From the NCBI GenBank assembly GCA_963807465.1, contig CAWECB010000003.1:310001-374000 (forward strand): a stretch of DNA of 64,000 nucleotides. Direction: 5' to 3'. Of the stretch, positions 9,150-18,214 are shown piece after piece; position 1 is the stretch's first letter; the number at the start of each line of letters is the position of its first letter. Origin of the DNA: CAWECB01 sp963807465 (lineage in GTDB: Bacteria > Patescibacteriota > Minisyncoccia > Minisyncoccales > Minisyncoccaceae). The notes beneath the pieces were generated by a model that had not been told where the DNA came from, searched no databases, and saw only the letters and a program-made list of their open reading frames with translations. The position numbers and the translations under genes are program-made.

Positions 9150-10492
9150 AGCTTGATAAGATATTCAATCCTAAATCGATAGCAATTATAGGGGCGAGTG
9201 ATGAACCGCATACAGTTGGTTCCGGACTAACGAAGAACGCTCTCGATGGAAAGGATTCGAGGAAGATTTTTTGCGTCAATCCTTCGAGGGATAAGGTCTT
9301 CGGGATGGGATGCTTTGACAAGATAGGCGATATTAAGGAGAAAATCGATTTGGCGATAGTCGCCGTGCCAGCGAAAATCGTTCCTAATATCGTTAAAGAA
9401 TGTTGCGACAAGACAGTCGGAGCGATAATGATAGTTTCGAGCGGATTTAGAGAATCCGGTGAAGAAGGGAAGAAAAGAGAGGAGGAGATAAAAGCAATGA
9501 CGAGCCAGGCGGGAATTCCCTTGATCGGCCCCAACTGCTTAGGAGTCATTAATCCTTCAATTAATCTCAATGCATCTTTCGCACCCTTAAGCCCCAAAGA
9601 GGGGGAGATAGCCTTTCTTTCCCAGTCGGGGGCCCTGTTGGACTCAATGCTGGCTGCAAGCGAAGAAGAAAAATTCGGATTTTCCAAGATCGTTTCCTAT
9701 GGCAACGAAGCGGACTTAGGACTGTGCGATTTTTTGGAATATCTTAAGACAGACGAAGGCACGAAAGTTATTGTTTTGTATTTTGAGGGCATAAAGGATG
9801 GCAGGAGATTCATGGAAATAGCTAAAGAGATTACAAAGACAAAGCCCATCGTGGCGATCAAGTCCGGAAGGAGCAATGCTGGCAAAGAGGTCGCCTTGAC
9901 CCACACCGGATCCTTGGCTGGCGATTACAAAATATATGAGGCGGCAATGAAGCAGTGCGGAGTTGTATTAGTGGATACCTTAGAAGAACTTTTTGATGTA
10001 TCCAAAGCTCTATCATGGCAGCCGAGATGCGAGAATGGCTTAGGAATTGTCACAAACGGCGGAGGCCTGGGCGTCTTAACCGTTGATTACTGTTCGGAAT
10101 TGGGTATCAATGTTCCTAAATTAAAAAAAGAGACGATATCGTTTTTGGAAAAGAAGAAAGCCATGGAAAAAGTTGTTTACAAAGGTAATCCGTTAGACGT
10201 AATCGGGGATGCTCTTGCCGACAGATATGAAGTCGGCACAGAAGCTTTGTTGAGGCAGGACGATATTAAGGCGATTATGGTCATCTCTACCCCGCAAATA
10301 ATGACAGAACACGAGAATAATGCTAAAATTATCGTAGAATTGAAGAAAAAATATCCTAATAAGCCCGTCATCGGATGCTTTATCGGAGGAAAATTAGTCG
10401 GGCCAGCAGTAAAATATCTCGAGGATAACCATATACCAAATTATTCGGATCCAAAGCAGGCCGTAAAAAGCATTAAGAGTTTGATAATATGA
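9146..10492 (+). CDS. Acyl-CoA (acetyl-CoA) synthetase, ADP-forming, alpha subunit
   Basis: 448 residues. The CoA-binding Rossmann domain opens with FNPKSIAIIGASDEPHTVGS. The central ligase domain has IGPNCLGVINP, LSQSGALLDSM, and the phosphorylated-histidine region with ALTHTGSLAGD. The third domain contains VTNGGGLGVLTVD. The length and order match the archaeal-type separate alpha subunit. It pairs with the beta subunit encoded immediately upstream, and ATGA overlaps couple it to both neighbours. Confidence 0.9.
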   Translation: MKLDKIFNPKSIAIIGASDEPHTVGSGLTKNALDGKDSRKIFCVNPSRDKVFGMGCFDKIGDIKEKIDLAIVAVPAKIVPNIVKECCDKTVGAIMIVSSGFRESGEEGKKREEEIKAMTSQAGIPLIGPNCLGVINPSINLNASFAPLSPKEGEIAFLSQSGALLDSMLAASEEEKFGFSKIVSYGNEADLGLCDFLEYLKTDEGTKVIVLYFEGIKDGRRFMEIAKEITKTKPIVAIKSGRSNAGKEVALTHTGSLAGDYKIYEAAMKQCGVVLVDTLEELFDVSKALSWQPRCENGLGIVTNGGGLGVLTVDYCSELGINVPKLKKETISFLEKKKAMEKVVYKGNPLDVIGDALADRYEVGTEALLRQDDIKAIMVISTPQIMTEHENNAKIIVELKKKYPNKPVIGCFIGGKLVGPAVKYLEDNHIPNYSDPKQAVKSIKSLII

Positions 10493-10596
10493 AGAAAGAG
10501 AAAGGAGACATAATTCTAATACTGGATATAATATTCATCATAGTGTTTTTAATAATCGGCATAATGTACCTCTTCCGGGGGTATTTCATGAAATAA
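10489..10596 (+). CDS. 35-residue single-helix membrane peptide
   Basis: A short ORF, MKKEKGDIILILDIIFIIVF and onward, with one hydrophobic helix (about residues 8-29) and basic residues at both ends. It begins inside the ATGA overlap with the alpha-subunit stop and ends one base before ppsA, so it is embedded in the operon with no wasted DNA, the pattern of a translated gene. Function unknown. The main alternative is that it only carries translation through to ppsA. Confidence 0.55.
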   Translation: MKKEKGDIILILDIIFIIVFLIIGIMYLFRGYFMK

Positions 10597-10597
10597 A

Positions 10598-12988
10598 ATG
10601 TCAAAAAATATTCGATTCTTCTCGGAAATAAGAAAAACGGACGTTCCAGTCGTCGGCGGTAAGAATGCGTCTTTGGGAGAAATGTATTCACTATTGACGA
10701 ATAAGGGTGTGAGGATTCCGAATGGGTATGCGACAACTGCCGATGCCTACAAATATTACCTTTCTTTTAACGGGATCGACAAGAAACTAGAGAAGATTTA
10801 TGCCGGTCTTGATTTGAATAAACTGGAGAATGTCCAAATGGCCGGAAAGAAATCAAGGGACCTCATATTAAAGGGTAAAATTCCCGATGATCTCAAGCAG
10901 GAAATACTTTCTTCCTATAAAAAGCTCTGTGAGGAGTATGGGGAAAATACAGATGTGGCTGTAAGGAGTTCGGCCACCGCCGAAGACCTGCCCAACGCTT
11001 CTTTTGCCGGAGCCCACGAATCGTATTTAAACGTCAAAGGAGAAAGAGAACTTTTGGAATCGTTCAAGCTCTGCATATCTTCTCTTTTCACAGACCGAGC
11101 GATTGCCTACAGGAGGGACAAGGGTTTTGAACAACTATCAGTCTATCTTTCCGTGGTTATCCAGAAGATGGTGAGGAGCGACCTCGCTTCTTCAGGTATC
11201 ATGTTCACATTGGACACTGATACCGGGTTCCAGAACGTCGTTCTTATAAATTCAATCTGGGGCATTGGGGAAATGATAGTCAAGGGAAGGATAACCCCGG
11301 ATAAATATTTCGTTTTCAAGCCGACTCTAAAACAGGGATACAAGGCCATAATTTCCAAAGACTTGGGGAGGAAAGACAGAAAATATGTTTATCGCGAAAG
11401 CGGGGGCATTAAAGAGGCCGCAGTTTCGAAAGAAGATCAAGAAAAATTCTCGTTAACTGACGAGGAGGTTCTGACTCTCGCTAAATGGGGATGCATCATA
11501 GAAGAGCATTACGGTAATCCGCAGGATATGGAGTGGGCAAAGGACGGGAAAAGCGGAGAGCTTTTCATAGTCCAGTCCAGGCCAGAAACGGTCTATTCCT
11601 TAAAATCAAAAGTTAAGCATTCTTATTTGGAATACAAAATTGATGAAGAAACGAAACCGATTCTGACGGGGATAAGCATAGGTAGCAAAATCGGACACGG
11701 AGTAGTGAGGGTAATTACCGATGTCAAAAAAATGAACGAATTTAAAAGAGGGGAAATACTTGTTACGAGAATGACCGACCCTGACTGGAACAGCATTTTA
11801 ACCATGTCTTCCGCGGTGATCACCGATGAGGGGGGGAAGACCTGCCATAGCGCCATTATTTCCCGCGAACTAGGGATACCTTGCATTGTGGGCACTAAAG
11901 AGGCGACCAAGAAATTAAAAACGGGCATGATGGTAACGGTTGACTGCAGTAGCAGTGAAACGGGGAGAGTCCTCGAAGGAGAAGTTCCTTTTACTGTTAA
12001 GGAGTATAATCTGGACGAGCTACCCAAGCTTGATACGAAGATAATGGTGAATATTGGTTCGCCTGATACCGCTTTCCAGGCGTCATTCCTTCCCGTTGAC
12101 GGAGTCGGGCTGGCGAGAGAGGAATTCATCATTGCAAACAAGGTGAAGATACATCCTCTCGCGTTATATAATTATGAGAAGATTAAGAAAGGCGAGATCA
12201 AGATTCCCGAAGAACAGTTAAGGCAGATCGAGGAAGCGACCGTCGGCTACAAGGATAAGGAGAAATATTTTGTCACTGAGCTGGCCGAAGGTGTGGCACA
12301 GATAGGAGCAGCCTTTTACCCGAGGAAAGTCATTGTCAGGTTTTCCGATTTCAAAACTAACGAGTACAAGAATCTCTTGGGAGGTTCTCCTTTTGAGGGA
12401 GCGGAAGAGAATCCGATGATAGGATTCCGCGGTGCCAGCCGGTACGTAGACGAAACTTTCCAGCCGGCTTTCAAGATGGAATGCCGGGCGATAAAGAAAG
12501 CCAGGGAGGAATGGGGTATTAACAACGTCATGGTCATGGTTCCTTTCTGCAGGACCTTGGAGGAGGGCAAGAAAGTGGTGGAGCTTATTAATAAATTTGG
12601 GCTGGATACGAGGAAGATTGGGGAGAATAATCTCGATGTCTATGTCATGTGCGAAATTCCTTCAAACGTGATTTTAGCCGAGAAGTTTTTGGAGATATTC
12701 GACGGGATGAGTATCGGCTCTAACGATCTTACTCAACTGACCTTGGGCCTGGACAGAGATAACGGCGGACTGGCGCACCTGGGAAACGAAAAGAACGAGG
12801 CGGTGATGGAAGAAATAAAAAGGGTGATAAAAATATGCAAGGAGAAAGGCAAATACTGCGGGATTTGCGGGCAGGCACCGTCCGACTATCCTGACTTTGC
12901 AGAATTTTTGGTCAAAGAGGGGATTGAGAGCATTTCCTTGAATGCCGACACAGTCATTAAGACCATAATAGCTTTGGGTAAAAAATAA
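10598..12988 (+). CDS. ppsA: Phosphoenolpyruvate synthase (pyruvate, water dikinase)
   Basis: 796 residues, full length. The N-terminal ATP-grasp domain has VGGKNASLGEM and AVRSSATAEDLPNASFAG. The swivelling phosphohistidine domain carries GGKTCHSAIISRELGIP with the catalytic histidine. The C-terminal TIM barrel ends with CGICGQAPSDYPDFAEFLV, with the active-site cysteine. It makes PEP from pyruvate and ATP (AMP + Pi) in gluconeogenesis, or may run in reverse for ATP in fermenting CPR cells. With eno and gap nearby it forms the lower-glycolysis block. It starts one base after the small membrane peptide. Confidence 0.96.
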   Translation: MSKNIRFFSEIRKTDVPVVGGKNASLGEMYSLLTNKGVRIPNGYATTADAYKYYLSFNGIDKKLEKIYAGLDLNKLENVQMAGKKSRDLILKGKIPDDLKQEILSSYKKLCEEYGENTDVAVRSSATAEDLPNASFAGAHESYLNVKGERELLESFKLCISSLFTDRAIAYRRDKGFEQLSVYLSVVIQKMVRSDLASSGIMFTLDTDTGFQNVVLINSIWGIGEMIVKGRITPDKYFVFKPTLKQGYKAIISKDLGRKDRKYVYRESGGIKEAAVSKEDQEKFSLTDEEVLTLAKWGCIIEEHYGNPQDMEWAKDGKSGELFIVQSRPETVYSLKSKVKHSYLEYKIDEETKPILTGISIGSKIGHGVVRVITDVKKMNEFKRGEILVTRMTDPDWNSILTMSSAVITDEGGKTCHSAIISRELGIPCIVGTKEATKKLKTGMMVTVDCSSSETGRVLEGEVPFTVKEYNLDELPKLDTKIMVNIGSPDTAFQASFLPVDGVGLAREEFIIANKVKIHPLALYNYEKIKKGEIKIPEEQLRQIEEATVGYKDKEKYFVTELAEGVAQIGAAFYPRKVIVRFSDFKTNEYKNLLGGSPFEGAEENPMIGFRGASRYVDETFQPAFKMECRAIKKAREEWGINNVMVMVPFCRTLEEGKKVVELINKFGLDTRKIGENNLDVYVMCEIPSNVILAEKFLEIFDGMSIGSNDLTQLTLGLDRDNGGLAHLGNEKNEAVMEEIKRVIKICKEKGKYCGICGQAPSDYPDFAEFLVKEGIESISLNADTVIKTIIALGKK

Positions 12989-12989
12989 T

Positions 12990-13976
12990 ATGGACGTAAT
13001 AACATTCGGTTCGGCCACATGGGATATTTTCTTTAAGATTGACAAAGAGCAACTGGTCAAAGACAGGAGATTTTCTTCCGGAAAGGGGGTTTGTTTCGGC
13101 TTAGGGTCGAAACTGGACATCAAAGACATGTATTTTAGTTTCGGCGGGGGCGGAGTGAATACGGCCTTCACTTTTAAAAAACAGGGATTTGATGTGGCGT
13201 ATTGCGGTTCGGTCGGCAGCGACATTCCGGGCAAGGAAATCGTTGCCGAGCTAAAGAGAATGGGGATAGAAACGTCTTTCGTGCAGAGGGACGGAAAGCC
13301 GACCAATAATTCGGTTATAATGAACACTTCCGAGAAAGAAAGAACGGTCCTCGCTTATAGAGGAGCTTCGGAATTGTTGAATAAAAAAGGAATCAACTGG
13401 AAAAGGATGAATGCTTCTTGGTTCTATCTCGCTCCCTTGTCGGGCAAGCTAAGGAATATTACGGAGAATATCGTCGATTTCGCCAAGAAGAACGATATTA
13501 GGGTCGCAATCAATCTGGGGAATTCGCAGATTGCTTTGGGGGAGAAAAAGCTGGGAAAGATATTAAAGAAAGTTGACGTTTTACTCTTGAATCAAGACGA
13601 GGCATCTCTGTTGACCAGGGTTGATTTCAAAAAAGAGGTTGAAATAATGAAGGAATTAGAAAGGATTCATCCCGGAATCAATGCGGTTACCCGAGGAGAA
13701 AATGGAGTTCTTGTTGCGGATGGAGAATATATATATCATGCAACTTCTTTAAAGGTTAAAGTCGTTGACAAGACCGGGGCGGGCGATGCTTTCGGCTCGG
13801 GATTCGTTTCCGGCCTTATCAAGTCGGGAATGGACATCGACTGGAGTATTCGTTTGGGAATCTGTAATGCCATAGCCTGCATACGGATAAGAGGCATTGA
13901 GGGACTGCTCAATGGGAGCGATGATTTTATGAAAACAGGTAAAAATATTAAGATTAAGAAGGAAAAAATTCATTAA
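12990..13976 (+). CDS. PfkB/ribokinase family sugar or nucleoside kinase
   Basis: 328 residues. The ribokinase fold is shown by GSATWDIFFKI at the N-terminus, the GGGGVNTAFTFKKQGFDVAYCG substrate region, and the C-terminal PfkB signature DKTGAGDAFGSGFVSGL with the catalytic Asp. The substrate is unresolved: ribose, adenosine, fructose-phosphate and other sugars are all possible in the family. It follows ppsA by one base and appears to be the last gene of that operon. An insertion of about 20 residues (RRFSSGKGVCFGLGSKLDIK) after the first strand is unusual for ribokinases. Confidence 0.85.
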   Translation: MDVITFGSATWDIFFKIDKEQLVKDRRFSSGKGVCFGLGSKLDIKDMYFSFGGGGVNTAFTFKKQGFDVAYCGSVGSDIPGKEIVAELKRMGIETSFVQRDGKPTNNSVIMNTSEKERTVLAYRGASELLNKKGINWKRMNASWFYLAPLSGKLRNITENIVDFAKKNDIRVAINLGNSQIALGEKKLGKILKKVDVLLLNQDEASLLTRVDFKKEVEIMKELERIHPGINAVTRGENGVLVADGEYIYHATSLKVKVVDKTGAGDAFGSGFVSGLIKSGMDIDWSIRLGICNAIACIRIRGIEGLLNGSDDFMKTGKNIKIKKEKIH

Positions 13977-14011
13977 CGCAGCAATATCATTTTATTCTTT
14001 TTAATTCTTTG

Positions 14012-14036
14012 CCCAAGGCTTCCACCTCGGGTTTTT
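14012..14036 (+). terminator. Possible intrinsic terminator of the ppsA-kinase operon
   Basis: CCCAAGG (14012-14018) and CCTCGGG (14025-14031) can pair with one A-C mismatch, followed by five Ts. It lies 35 bases after the kinase stop. The stem is weak. Confidence 0.4.
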
Positions 14037-14044
14037 ACTTGCAC

Positions 14045-14073
14045 TTGAAAAAAAAGAAGAAAACCTATATAAT
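14045..14073 (+). promoter_or_regulatory. Sigma-70 promoter
   Basis: -35 TTGAAA (14045-14050), a 17-base spacer, and a perfect -10 TATAAT (14068-14073). It serves the membrane-anchored gene at 14124 with a leader of about 45 bases. The leader contains hairpin CCGCTG/CAGCGG (14095-14116) just before the AAATATATG start. Confidence 0.75.
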
Positions 14074-14123
14074 CCAAAGTAGGATAAACATAATCCGCTG
14101 TTTGTTAATCCAGCGGCAAATAT

Positions 14124-14585
14124 ATGTCTGAACCAAACAATGCATCTAAGTTAAGGATACTAGCTTTGCTTTTCTTAGTTTTGGTTGTTAGTGGTGGAAT
14201 ATTTTGGTTTATTGGTTTAAATGAGAAAAAGAGCCTTGTTGTCGTAACCGATAAGAACGGTTACGTTTCGAGTGGCGAACTTAAGTTGAAAGTGGAAAAC
14301 AGTATGGGGAAAGAAATATGTTTTTCGTCCTGCTATCCTTATTCCATCCAAGACAAGGGAGACGGATGGGGCAATTACGCTTACACTGGTTGCGACAAAG
14401 AGGATACTATCAGCACCTGCGTCGGCTCTAAAGGGGTGAAGGCTTTCGCGATTAGTTTGGGAAACTTCAGTTTGGGCTATGATTATTATCGCTTGGCGAT
14501 ACCGGCCTGCATAGGTTGTGCCGTGGGAGATAAGTTTAGAGCGGACGAGACATTTTATTCGAATGAGTTTCTGGTAAATAAATAG
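14124..14585 (+). CDS. Membrane-anchored extracytoplasmic protein of unknown function
   Basis: 153 residues. The single N-terminal membrane anchor spans about residues 12-32 (LALLFLVLVVSGGIFWFIGL). The external domain reads like a beta-sandwich (VVVTDKNGYVSSGELKLKVEN) and has several cysteines (SSCYPYS, YTGCDKEDT, STCVGS, PACIGCAVG) that could form disulphides. No family recognised. It has its own promoter and is followed by L25 after 15 bases. Confidence 0.65.
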   Translation: MSEPNNASKLRILALLFLVLVVSGGIFWFIGLNEKKSLVVVTDKNGYVSSGELKLKVENSMGKEICFSSCYPYSIQDKGDGWGNYAYTGCDKEDTISTCVGSKGVKAFAISLGNFSLGYDYYRLAIPACIGCAVGDKFRADETFYSNEFLVNK

Positions 14586-14600
14586 TAAGAAAAAATAATC

Positions 14601-15230
14601 ATGATCAGTCTTAAAGCAAAAAACAGGAAAGGAAAGATTTCTGAGAGCGGTTTATTGCCGGCCATATTGTACGGACCGGGCATTGAGAGCATTTCATTGG
14701 AAGTCGACAAGAAGGAATTCGATAAGACATTTAAGGAGGTCGGTGAAACCTTGATAGATTTGGATGTTGAGGGAAATAAGTATTCCGTGCTCATTTACGA
14801 TACTCAGACGGATCCTATGACCTCAGAAACCATCCATATTGATTTCTACCAGCCCAACCTGAAAGAAGAGGTTGAAACCGAGGTTCCCTTAGAACTAGTC
14901 GGAGAAGCTCCAGCACTGAAGCTCGGCGGTACCCTTATTACCAATATGAAAGAATTGACGGTGAAGGCCCTGCCTAAAGATTTGCCTAATAAGATTAAGA
15001 TAGACGTAGGTTCGCTTGCGACCTTCGAAGACTCTATTACCGTAAAAGACATTATTGTCCCGGCGGGGGTTAAGATAATCGACAACCCGGAGGAAATCGT
15101 CGTCCAAGTCGTCGAACCGGAGAAAGTTGAGGAGGAGCTAGCAAAGCCGATTGAAGAAATAGAGAAGGAGCCGGAGAAGGCGGGAGAGAAGAAGGAAGAA
15201 GGAACAGCCGCTCCCGAAGAAGAGAAATAA
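14601..15230 (+). CDS. rplY: 50S ribosomal protein L25, long (CTC/TL5) form
   Basis: 209 residues. The N-terminal L25 domain, which binds 5S rRNA, has LPAILYGPGIESISLEVDKKEF. The second beta-rich TL5 domain runs over about residues 95-175 (VEVPLELVGEAPALKLGGTL). A Glu/Lys-rich tail ends the protein, as in many long L25 proteins. Start context AAAAATAATCATG without Shine-Dalgarno. Confidence 0.9.
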   Translation: MISLKAKNRKGKISESGLLPAILYGPGIESISLEVDKKEFDKTFKEVGETLIDLDVEGNKYSVLIYDTQTDPMTSETIHIDFYQPNLKEEVETEVPLELVGEAPALKLGGTLITNMKELTVKALPKDLPNKIKIDVGSLATFEDSITVKDIIVPAGVKIIDNPEEIVVQVVEPEKVEEELAKPIEEIEKEPEKAGEKKEEGTAAPEEEK

Positions 15231-15240
15231 TAATGCCTTG

Positions 15241-16759
15241 ATGATGTTTTTTAGTTTTTTTGAAGCTAAAAAATGGAAGCAACTGATTTTTTTGATGATA
15301 ACAGGAATATTAATCCCTGTTATTTTTGTTTCAGCAGCTTATGATCTGGATAAGGTCTGTGGCCAGGAAGGATGGAAACAGGAATGTAACATTCTTACCG
15401 ACTCAGAATGCCAGAACCTTTTAAGTCAATGCCAGTCATACTTCAACGACAAGATGCAGGCCGTCGAATCGGACATCACGAAAACGGCGGCGGAAAAACA
15501 GACCCTAAAGAACGAAGTGGATGCCCTGACTAAAAAGCTTCAAGATTTGGATTACCAGATATACCAATCAAAATCTTTCTATAAAGAGCCTGGGCTTCCA
15601 GGTTAAAGACACCGAGCAATCGATTACCGATACTACTACTGAAATAGATGACCAAAAGGTCAAGATAGGACTGTTGATACAAGCCGTCAATAATGAAGAC
15701 CAGAAATCGTTTCTTGAGATACTAATGTCCTCGAAGACTCTTTCGGATTTTTTTGATAACCTCGTCTATCTTCAGACATTGAGTACGAAAAATCAAGACA
15801 TGCTCACTAATTTCCAGAAACTAGAAGCCACCCTCAAGGGACAGAAGGTTAATCTTGAAGACCAGCAAGGGGAGCAGGAGAGCCTTTTAGCCCTGCAGAC
15901 CGTCCAGAAGAACGAATCGACCGCCACCAAACAACAAAAGAGCAGCTTCAGACTTTGACCGAAGTCCAGTACCAAGCCCAATTAAAACAGAAGGCGGACC
16001 TTGAAGCAAAGAAAGCGGAAATCGAGAAGAAATTGATTCAATTAGTCGGATTGGCCGAAGGGGTGCAGGCGCCCAGCTTCGGTGACGCTTTGAATATTGC
16101 GACCAGTATCGGGAACGCGGTGGGGGTTAGGCCGGCTTTTCTTCTGGCTATCATCAGCCAAGAGTCGGCAATCGGCAAGAACGTGGGACAGTGCTATGTT
16201 ACAAATACTAATACTGGAGCGGGGGTATACAGTAATGGCAAACCAGTTTCAAGGATTATCCATCCGACGAGGGATTTGCCAATATTATTGAGTATTATAA
16301 ACAGCACGGGCAGGACGCTTGCGAAAACCCCTGTTTCTTGCTGGATACCGGATTGCGTTTCCTCGTACGCGGGAACATACTATCATTGCAAGGCGTCGGT
16401 AGGGAGCGACGGATCGGTTTCTTGCGCCAGAGCTGGATATATCGCATACGGATTCGGCGGAGCAATGGGCCCAGCACAATTCATCCCGAGCACCTGGAAT
16501 ATTTATAATGATAAGGTTAAGTCACAAACGGGAAGCTCTATCGCTGACCCGTGGAACATTAAAGATTCTTTTACTGCGGCAGCTCTTTTACCTCAAAGAT
16601 TTGGGGGGAGGAAAGCAATCTGGTGAATTCAAGGCAGCTTCGAAATACTACGGCGGATCCAGTGCCTATGCCAATAGCGTTTCCACGAGAGCATGGTGTA
16701 TTCAAGATTTCGTCACTAACGGTTCGATGTCAGATTACTGCCAAGGGCTTATATTCTAA
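15241..16759 (+). CDS. Secreted coiled-coil lytic transglycosylase-like protein (three frameshifts)
   Basis: The reading moves through three frames: 15241 to about 15570, to about 15940, to about 16590, then to 16759. Two breaks lie at AAAA runs (15570-15573 and near 15937) and the third in the CTTTTACCTC region near 16588. Corrected, it encodes about 505 residues: a signal peptide (FLMITGILIPVIFVSAAYD), a long coiled coil like those in peptidoglycan-hydrolase regulators, and a lysozyme-like transglycosylase domain with SQESAIG (presumed catalytic Glu) and GGAMGPAQFIPSTW. It would cut peptidoglycan outside the membrane. Three breaks could mean a dying gene, but the frames rejoin perfectly and the corrected domains are complete. 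Confidence 0.75.
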
Positions 16760-17053
16760 AATGATTGAAGCCACGAATACTCGTGGCTTTGAGGCATCAA
16801 TAACAATTTTCCAGACTTCAGAAGCAATCTCTTGAGCCTGTTCAACTGTGGATGCTTGCATCAAGTGGCCCAATGCCATTACGAACTCGAATAAGCGATC
16901 GGGGTTCTTGATATTCCTGTAATCAACCAGATGTTCAGCCAAAGAGGCATAAACCCGGCTCAGGAAATTTTGTTGTTCAACGTTCAATTCATTTGAATCT
17001 ATCAGCTTCTTGATTCCTCGAAGTTGATTTTCAGCAACTATTTCAAGATTCAT
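16730..17053 (-). CDS. Small soluble helical protein of unknown function
   Basis: 107 residues, strongly helical and acidic (MNLEIVAENQLRGIKKLIDS start), with no membrane segment or family I recognise. It is convergent with the transglycosylase gene and overlaps its last 30 bases. A good promoter ends ten bases before the ATG, so the mRNA would have almost no leader, which supports a real gene. Its 3' end contains the inverted repeat AAGCCACGA/TCGTGGCTT at 16769-16789, which may also help end the opposing transcript. Confidence 0.6.
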   Translation of the reverse strand: MNLEIVAENQLRGIKKLIDSNELNVEQQNFLSRVYASLAEHLVDYRNIKNPDRLFEFVMALGHLMQASTVEQAQEIASEVWKIVIDASKPRVFVASIILEYKPLAVI

Positions 17054-17090
17054 GATAAATATATCATATACTAAAGAATAATATTGTCAA
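17054..17090 (-). promoter_or_regulatory. Sigma-70 promoter, near-leaderless
   Basis: On the minus strand, -35 TTGACA (17090-17085), a 16-base spacer and -10 TATGAT (17068-17063). The ATG at 17053 lies ten bases past the end of the -10, leaving a predicted leader of only about three bases. Confidence 0.7.
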
Positions 17091-17129
17091 GACATTGAGA
17101 AAAAAATAAAAACAGGGGGGAGTCCCTGT

Positions 17130-17879
17130 TTATTTCATTCCTTCCGAAACTTTTTCTATCATTTTTTCTATCCTTCCGTCCATTATCGATTCGATGTCAT
17201 GCCAGCTTTTGTTTATCCTGTGGTCGGTGACTCTGTCCTGGGGGAAGTTGTAGGTTCTCATTTTTTCTTCCCTCATTGCTGTTCCTATCTGGGCCCTTCT
17301 CGCTCCGCCCATCTGTTTTTGTCCAATTTTTGCTTTTGCTTGTTTAACAGTCTGGCGGCCAAGATTGAGAGTGCGCTTTCTTTGTTCTGTTGCAAGCTCC
17401 TTTCGGTTTGGCAGGTGACCACGTTCCGGAAGGGATATGGATTATCCTTATCGCCGACATTCTTTTGTTGACGTATTGTCCGCCTGCTCCCGAGCCTTGT
17501 ATGTTTCGCTTCTTATATCCTGGGGCCTGATGTTTATTTCGTTGCCGAGGGCTTGGCCAAGACGGCGACGGTTGCGGTCGAGGTGTGTATCCTCCCTTGC
17601 TTTTTCAGTGGCGGGGATTCTTTGCACCCTGTGGACTCCGGCTTCGTTCATGAGCATTTCATATGCGCCTTCGCCTGATATTTCAATGGTCGTATCTTTT
17701 ATTCCTCCGATTTCTGTTTTACTTGAATCCAAAACGTTAACTTTCCAGTTTTTTATCTGGGCGAACCTTGTATACATTCTTGACAGGTCGGATGCAAAAA
17801 GAGCGGCCTCTTCTCCTCCGACGCCCGCCCTTATTTCCAGTATAACCGCATTATACTTTTGTTCTCCTTCCTGAGACAT
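17130..17879 (-). CDS. prfA: Peptide chain release factor 1, lacking domain 1 (several frameshifts)
   Basis: It reads stop codons UAA/UAG and triggers peptide release. On the minus strand the start gives AVILEIRAGVGGEEAALFA, then VHRVQRIPATEK, which contains the PAT stop-recognition tripeptide of RF1. The catalytic GGQ lies in GSGAGGQYVNKRMSAIRI (about 17482-17432) and the C-terminus is RTYNFPQDRVTDHRI. At least four indels are needed between about 17600 and 17310 to join these. Even when repaired (about 250 residues) the usual N-terminal domain 1 of roughly 100 residues is missing, because rpmE ends only seven bases upstream. It belongs to the rpmE-prfA unit. Confidence 0.85.
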
Positions 17880-17886
17880 ATAAGTA

Positions 17887-18099
17887 TTATTTCTTCGTTT
17901 TTTTAGCAGCTCTTTCTTTGAATTTCTGGATTCTGCCTACCTGGTCAGAGCTTCTTTCCTTTCCTGTATAGAAGGGATGGCACTGGGAGCAGATTTCCAC
18001 TTCCATGCTTTCAACTGTCGAGCCGACTTCAAAAACAGCTCCGCAAGCGCAGCGGATTTTGGCTTTTTCAAAGTATTGTGGATGGATGTCTTTCTTCAT
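17887..18099 (-). CDS. rpmE: 50S ribosomal protein L31, zinc-binding form
   Basis: 70 residues. The N-terminus MKKDIHPQYFEKAKIRCACG and the cysteine pattern (CACG, then CSQCHPFYTG) are those of the zinc-containing (C+) L31. The C-terminus is extended and basic. First gene of the minus-strand rpmE-prfA operon. Confidence 0.95.
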   Translation of the reverse strand: MKKDIHPQYFEKAKIRCACGAVFEVGSTVESMEVEICSQCHPFYTGKERSSDQVGRIQKFKERAAKKTKK

Positions 18100-18125
18100 A
18101 ATTCTTGTTGCTTTTAATAATTAAG

Positions 18126-18155
18126 GTATACCAGAAAGGGGGAGGGAAATCAAGG
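18126..18155 (-). promoter_or_regulatory. Promoter of rpmE-prfA
   Basis: On the minus strand, -35 TTGATT, a 17-base spacer and -10 TATACC, about 26 bases before the rpmE start. There is no Shine-Dalgarno in the short leader. Confidence 0.5.
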
Positions 18156-18159
18156 GTGT

Positions 18160-18209
18160 TTGACATTACAATCGTTTTAATTTAGAATAACCCAATCCTT
18201 AGGAGGGGG
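18160..18209 (+). promoter_or_regulatory. Sigma-70 promoter with a strong Shine-Dalgarno
   Basis: -35 TTGACA (18160-18165), a 17-base spacer, and -10 TAGAAT (18183-18188). The purine run AGGAGGGGG (18201-18209) lies at ideal spacing before the ATG at 18215. One of only three clear Shine-Dalgarno sequences in the window. Confidence 0.75.
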
Positions 18210-18214
18210 TTAAG

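Noticed and set aside
15238..16759. Three or four separate small proteins in the transglycosylase region
   Set aside because: The pieces continue each other with single-base shifts and together form a signal peptide, coiled coil and catalytic domain.
16769..16789. Perfect inverted repeat AAGCCACGA/TCGTGGCTT as a strong terminator
   Set aside because: It is not followed by a T-run on the plus strand and lies inside the minus-strand gene; kept only as a note in that gene.
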